Source: Gammaproteobacteria bacterium (GTDB lineage: Bacteria; Pseudomonadota; Gammaproteobacteria; Burkholderiales; Burkholderiaceae_E). From it: a DNA stretch of 8,800 nucleotides. This document shows, piece by piece, positions 6,301 to 8,800 of this stretch. Each line of letters begins with the position of its first letter. Positions within the stretch are counted from its first letter, which is position 1. The DNA lies in assembly GCA_030425615.1 (NCBI GenBank), contig JAUIAI010000061.1:1-8800 (forward strand). Reading direction: 5' to 3'. The translations under genes and the position numbers were made by a program. The notes beneath the pieces are model-generated. The model saw nothing but the letters and a program-made list of their open reading frames with translations, was not told the DNA's origin and did not search any database.

Positions 6301-8283
6301 CTATCTGTGGAACATGGCCGCCGCAAACGCCTGGTTCACCCTGCAACGATCTGTGCTCGCGCGCCCCGCGACCGTCGGCGCCTGCGGCTCGCAGAGACCG
6401 CTGTCGGCGATGCAGGGCAGTGGCCCGTCCGCATGCGCGACGGCTTCGAAGTCCATGAGCCTGAAGGTCGAGTCGTCGGCGACCGGACCCATCGCGACCT
6501 CGCTGTCCTCTCGAGACTGCACGGGCAAGATGCGCCCTTCGTGCACCGTACCCCACACCCGGATGTCCTTGATCTCGGCAGCGGGCACCGTCAGAGGGTT
6601 GTCCGAGAGGATGGTGAAGTTGGCCAGTTTTCCCGGAACGATGCTGCCCACCTCGTCCTCGAGTCGGAGAGAGTAGGCGGCTTCCAGCGTGACAGCCCTG
6701 AGCGCACCTTCGCGGCTGTTGCGCTGCTCCGGCCCGGCCACACGTCCCGAAACGGTGGTGCGATTGACGGCGCAGTCCATCAGAAACAGCGGCTGGCTGG
6801 GCGCCATCGGCATGTCGGAGTGGTACGAGTAGGAGATGCCCGCCCGCTCCACGTCACCCATGCGGACCATGCCGTCGGCGCGCTCCGGACCGAGCCCGCG
6901 TTCACTGTACTTGTCCGCCAGCATGGTGACGTAGTACGGGTTGCCGCTGACGATGACACCGAGGCGCTGGATCCGGTCGATCTGATCCGGCTGAGAGACG
7001 GAGAAGTGGACCAGCACGGTGCGGTGGTCGTGCCGCGGATTGCGGCGCATGTTCGCCTCCACGTTCTCGAGCACCATGTCGACGCCCGCATCACCGGTGA
7101 CGTGGACGTGGATCTGATAACCGGCGTCCCAATAGACGCGAAACGCCTCGGCGAAATCGTCCGGCGGCATGATCCACTCGCCCTGGTGATCGTCGAGGTA
7201 GGGCTCGCGCAGCTGCATCAACTGGGAATAGATGGCCCCGTCGGCGAACAGCTTGATCTGCCCGGGCATGATGCTGGTCATCCCTTCACCCCAGTCGAGC
7301 GTCTTCTCCGTCTCGCTGATCGCCGTGTCCGGGAACATGGCGTGGATCGACTTGCCGTCCGGAATGAAGTAGTAACGGAACGGCGTGTCCGGGTCGGAGA
7401 GCACTGCGTTCTGTGCGGCTTGCAGCTTTCTGGAGTAGAGGCCGCCCGGCTCTGAGCCGAGAGTCACGCCGTTGGCATGGTAGTACCGCTCGGTGAGCTC
7501 GAGACCGGCCCGGAAGCGCTCGGGCGTGGCGATGACCGGGAGAAGGCGGGGAACGATGGCGAACATGCCGCCTTCGAGAAAGTGGCCTTCTTCCAGGTTG
7601 GACTGCTTCTGCGCGGCTGTCGGCATCGCCGCGACGAAGGCCTCGTCGATCCCGGTCGTCTCGAGCGCCCTGGTGTTCAGGATGAACTCGTGCGCGGAGC
7701 GATGCCAGACCACGATGGGCCGCGTCGTGCTGATCTCGTCGAGGTCGGCACGGGTCAGCTCGCCATGAAAGAGGTGGTGGTAACCCCAGGTCAGCAGCAA
7801 CTCGTCGGGGGCTCGGAGCCTGGCGTTCGCCTCTTCGAGCCTGCTGCGGTACTGCTCGGGAGTCCTGGCCGCCGCAATGGTCCCGGAAGGCAGGACCCAG
7901 TCCTCGATGGCGATGATCTCCGACGTCATCGTCAGCGCCGTCAGCAGGGGGTGGTCGTGCTGGGCGATGAAGCCGGGGACGATCACCTTGTCGGCGAAGG
8001 TCTCGTCGACCGTGAAGGGTTGGTCGCCGGCGACTGCCCTCAGCTCCTCCGGCGTGCCCGTCGCGAGGATCCGATCGCCGACCACGGCGACGGCTGTCGC
8101 GCTGGGCCTGTGCGGGTCCAGGGTCACCACTTCCTGCGCGACGTAGATCGTCGCCTCGGGCAACGGAGCGGTCGCCTTGACGATGTCCTGCAGCGTGACG
8201 CTCTCCCCCTGGACCCGGGTGGCGGCCGGGGAGGCGGCACAGAGGACGCAGAGGACGCAGAGGACGACAGATTCGAGCTTCAT
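6301..8283 (-). CDS. Exported amidohydrolase family 3 (YtcJ-like), 660 aa
   Basis: A second metal-dependent hydrolase of amidohydrolase family 3, substrate unknown. The N terminus MKLESVVLCVLCVLCAASPAA is a signal peptide whose core is VLC three times, from a 9-base tandem repeat; a periplasmic enzyme is expected. Motifs: QHDH (H109, H111) in GFIAQHDH, WHRSAHEFILN (H194, H198), IKLFADGA (K344, D348), HVHVTGDAG (H392, H394), LVHF (H426) and YHSDMPM (D490), then GSIVPGKLANFTIL at 547-560. The metal site is complete, although QHDH differs from the usual DAHxH. The C-terminal tail beyond about 590 carries C624, C631 and C647 and ends VNQAFAAAMFHR, resembling the VAAAMR end of its neighbour. ATG at 8283 has a strong GGAGG eight bases upstream (8292-8296 on the plus strand). 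It is more diverged from its neighbour than a recent duplicate would be, so a different substrate is likely. A candidate promoter lies at 8344-8371. Confidence 0.93.
   Translation of the reverse strand: MKLESVVLCVLCVLCAASPAATRVQGESVTLQDIVKATAPLPEATIYVAQEVVTLDPHRPSATAVAVVGDRILATGTPEELRAVAGDQPFTVDETFADKVIVPGFIAQHDHPLLTALTMTSEIIAIEDWVLPSGTIAAARTPEQYRSRLEEANARLRAPDELLLTWGYHHLFHGELTRADLDEISTTRPIVVWHRSAHEFILNTRALETTGIDEAFVAAMPTAAQKQSNLEEGHFLEGGMFAIVPRLLPVIATPERFRAGLELTERYYHANGVTLGSEPGGLYSRKLQAAQNAVLSDPDTPFRYYFIPDGKSIHAMFPDTAISETEKTLDWGEGMTSIMPGQIKLFADGAIYSQLMQLREPYLDDHQGEWIMPPDDFAEAFRVYWDAGYQIHVHVTGDAGVDMVLENVEANMRRNPRHDHRTVLVHFSVSQPDQIDRIQRLGVIVSGNPYYVTMLADKYSERGLGPERADGMVRMGDVERAGISYSYHSDMPMAPSQPLFLMDCAVNRTTVSGRVAGPEQRNSREGALRAVTLEAAYSLRLEDEVGSIVPGKLANFTILSDNPLTVPAAEIKDIRVWGTVHEGRILPVQSREDSEVAMGPVADDSTFRLMDFEAVAHADGPLPCIADSGLCEPQAPTVAGRASTDRCRVNQAFAAAMFHR
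8240..8266. repeat. Three perfect 9-base tandem repeats in signal-peptide coding sequence
   Basis: The plus-strand unit CAGAGGACG occurs three times without a mismatch. On the coding (minus) strand it encodes Val-Leu-Cys three times (residues 7-15) in the hydrophobic core of the signal peptide. A change in copy number would keep the frame and lengthen or shorten the core by three residues. Confidence 0.9.
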
Positions 8284-8690
8284 GGATGATCCCTCCAGTC
8301 CAACCGACGGGGACGCGACCGCACGTGGACCACTCGAGCCGGAATCTGAACGAAATCGTCGCGTGTGTCAACTGAGACTCACCTCGTGAACCCTGCCCCG
8401 CGCCTGCTGCGAGCGCCCCGGAGAGCCCTCGCGCGACGAAGCCGGAAGAGTTCACAGACGTTCGAGTCCGACGGCGATTCCCCGACGTTGCGCTCGGTCA
8501 AAGACATGAGTGCCGTAGTGATCGGAGAGACCCTGGTCCGCGATCTCGCAACTCCTCCATCGCCGCCCTGGCCCGAACACACAAACTCTCCGTGAGCGCC
8601 GGACTCGACGCTTTCCACGCCCCCGAGGGGCAACTGCCGATGCCTCGATCGTCCCGCCCTTGCCCTCGAGACACGGCGATGCTGACCGGC
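8284..8690. other. Gene-poor stretch upstream of amidohydrolase at 6301-8283
   Basis: These 407 bases hold no gene I can support. A frame at 8365-8595 plus (GTG start) and one at 8379-8633 minus are open, but overlap each other, lack ribosome sites and resemble no family; both are rich in Arg and Ser as expected of GC-rich non-coding DNA. The stretch begins with the ribosome site and candidate promoter of the amidohydrolase (8344-8371). I looked here for the missing 5' half of moeA and the missing part of transposase copy B and found neither. Confidence 0.55.
8344..8371 (-). promoter_or_regulatory. Candidate sigma-70-type promoter for amidohydrolase at 6301-8283
   Basis: On the minus strand a perfect -35 hexamer TTGACA (8371-8366) is followed after 16 bases by TCAGAT (8349-8344), a poor -10 matching TATAAT at three positions. 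It would give a leader of roughly 55 bases before the ATG at 8283. A 9-base dyad TGAGACTCA at 8373-8381 lies two bases upstream of the -35 box and might be a regulator site. The perfect -35 and position support the call; the weak -10 limits it. Confidence 0.4.
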
Positions 8691-8800
8691 TGCGCAGCGA
8701 GTGCCGACGTGCTCCGCCCCTCTCTTCGGACCAGGAGTCGCCTAAGGCCCGGCCCTTCGAAGCCAGATCCCGCTCGGCACGAAGCAGCCGGAGGGGAACT
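8691..8800. repeat. Direct repeat, right copy (identical to 1-110)
   Basis: An exact copy of the first 110 bases, running to the window edge. The sequence before it (8681-8690, GCTGACCGGC) would be what precedes base 1 if the molecule is circular or tandemly repeated. Confidence 0.97.
8742..8800 (-). CDS. RAYT transposase C-terminal end, partial at window edge
   Basis: The stop codon (CTA on the plus strand at 8742-8744) and the last 18 complete codons are identical to the end of the transposase at 52-1056. Either this is the same gene met again on a circle, or a second copy in direct orientation continuing past the window. The sequence alone does not tell which. Confidence 0.85.
   Translation of the reverse strand, partial: FPSGCFVPSGIWLRRAGP

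Noticed and set aside
6238..7455. 405-codon open frame on the plus strand, followed by another at 7477-8289
   Set aside because: Both are antisense shadows of the amidohydrolase at 6301-8283, which shows complete metal-site motifs.
8239..8269. Lipoprotein reading of the VLCVLCVLCAAS signal peptide
   Set aside because: None of the cysteines sits in a proper lipobox (a small residue before Cys is missing), so ordinary signal-peptidase cleavage near SPAA is more likely.
8379..8633. 84-codon minus-strand and 76-codon plus-strand frames in the gene-poor stretch
   Set aside because: They overlap each other, lack ribosome sites and show no family resemblance. I could not support either as a gene.
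8284..8690. Possible remains of copy B or of the moeA 5' half, expected if the molecule is a circle with nested insertions
   Set aside because: Reading the frames I found no transposase C-terminal or MoeA N-terminal sequence. A shared 10-base string with the transposase gene (TCACCTCGTG) is too short to mean anything.
1..8800. Plasmid or phage origin for the apparent 8690-base circle
   Set aside because: No Rep, Par, relaxase, capsid or integrase gene and no iteron array was seen. The end repeat alone is not evidence of an autonomous replicon.

Overview
The window is high-GC bacterial DNA. Exported proteins (one lipoprotein, two enzymes with Sec-type signal peptides) and an intact tyrosine-type HUH transposase suggest a Gram-negative host. 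Nothing in the sequence fixes the phylum. Every intact gene lies on the minus strand; the only plus-strand gene is a broken moeA. I see no rRNA, tRNA, CRISPR array, phage gene, plasmid replication or partition gene.

Layout. (1) 1-1546: two nested or tandem copies of a REP-associated (IS200-like, Y1) transposase element. Copy A (about 11-1118) holds an intact 334-residue transposase. Copy B (1119-1546) keeps only the first third of a 91% identical relative. Both copies end in the same near-palindrome, exactly 62 bases upstream of the start codon. (2) 1547-2255: the C-terminal 235 residues of MoeA (molybdenum cofactor assembly), cut at its 5' side exactly at the end of copy B. (3) 2441-2875: a small protein with two CDGSH iron-sulfur motifs, convergent with moeA across a hairpin. 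(4) 3169-4041: an outer-membrane-type lipoprotein joining a YbaY-like domain to a META (HslJ-like) domain. (5) 4150-6048 and 6301-8283: two diverged paralogous exported amidohydrolases of the YtcJ-like family 3, both with complete metal-site motifs and unknown substrate. (6) 8284-8690: a gene-poor stretch holding a likely promoter for the last amidohydrolase.

The first 110 bases (1-110) recur exactly as the last 110 (8691-8800), so the window has a period of 8690 bases. It is therefore a circle read past its own start, a tandem repeat unit, or a segment between two direct copies of the transposase element. With no replication gene present, I favour an assembly closure or a transposase-bounded chromosomal segment over a true plasmid.

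How the genes fit together: the amidohydrolases and the lipoprotein are probably cell-envelope functions reading in one direction, but the spacings (252 and 108 bases) do not prove an operon. The CDGSH protein has its own ribosome site and is probably independent. I did not find a convincing new multi-gene system; the most informative signals are the transposase boundaries, the broken moeA and the end-to-end repeat.
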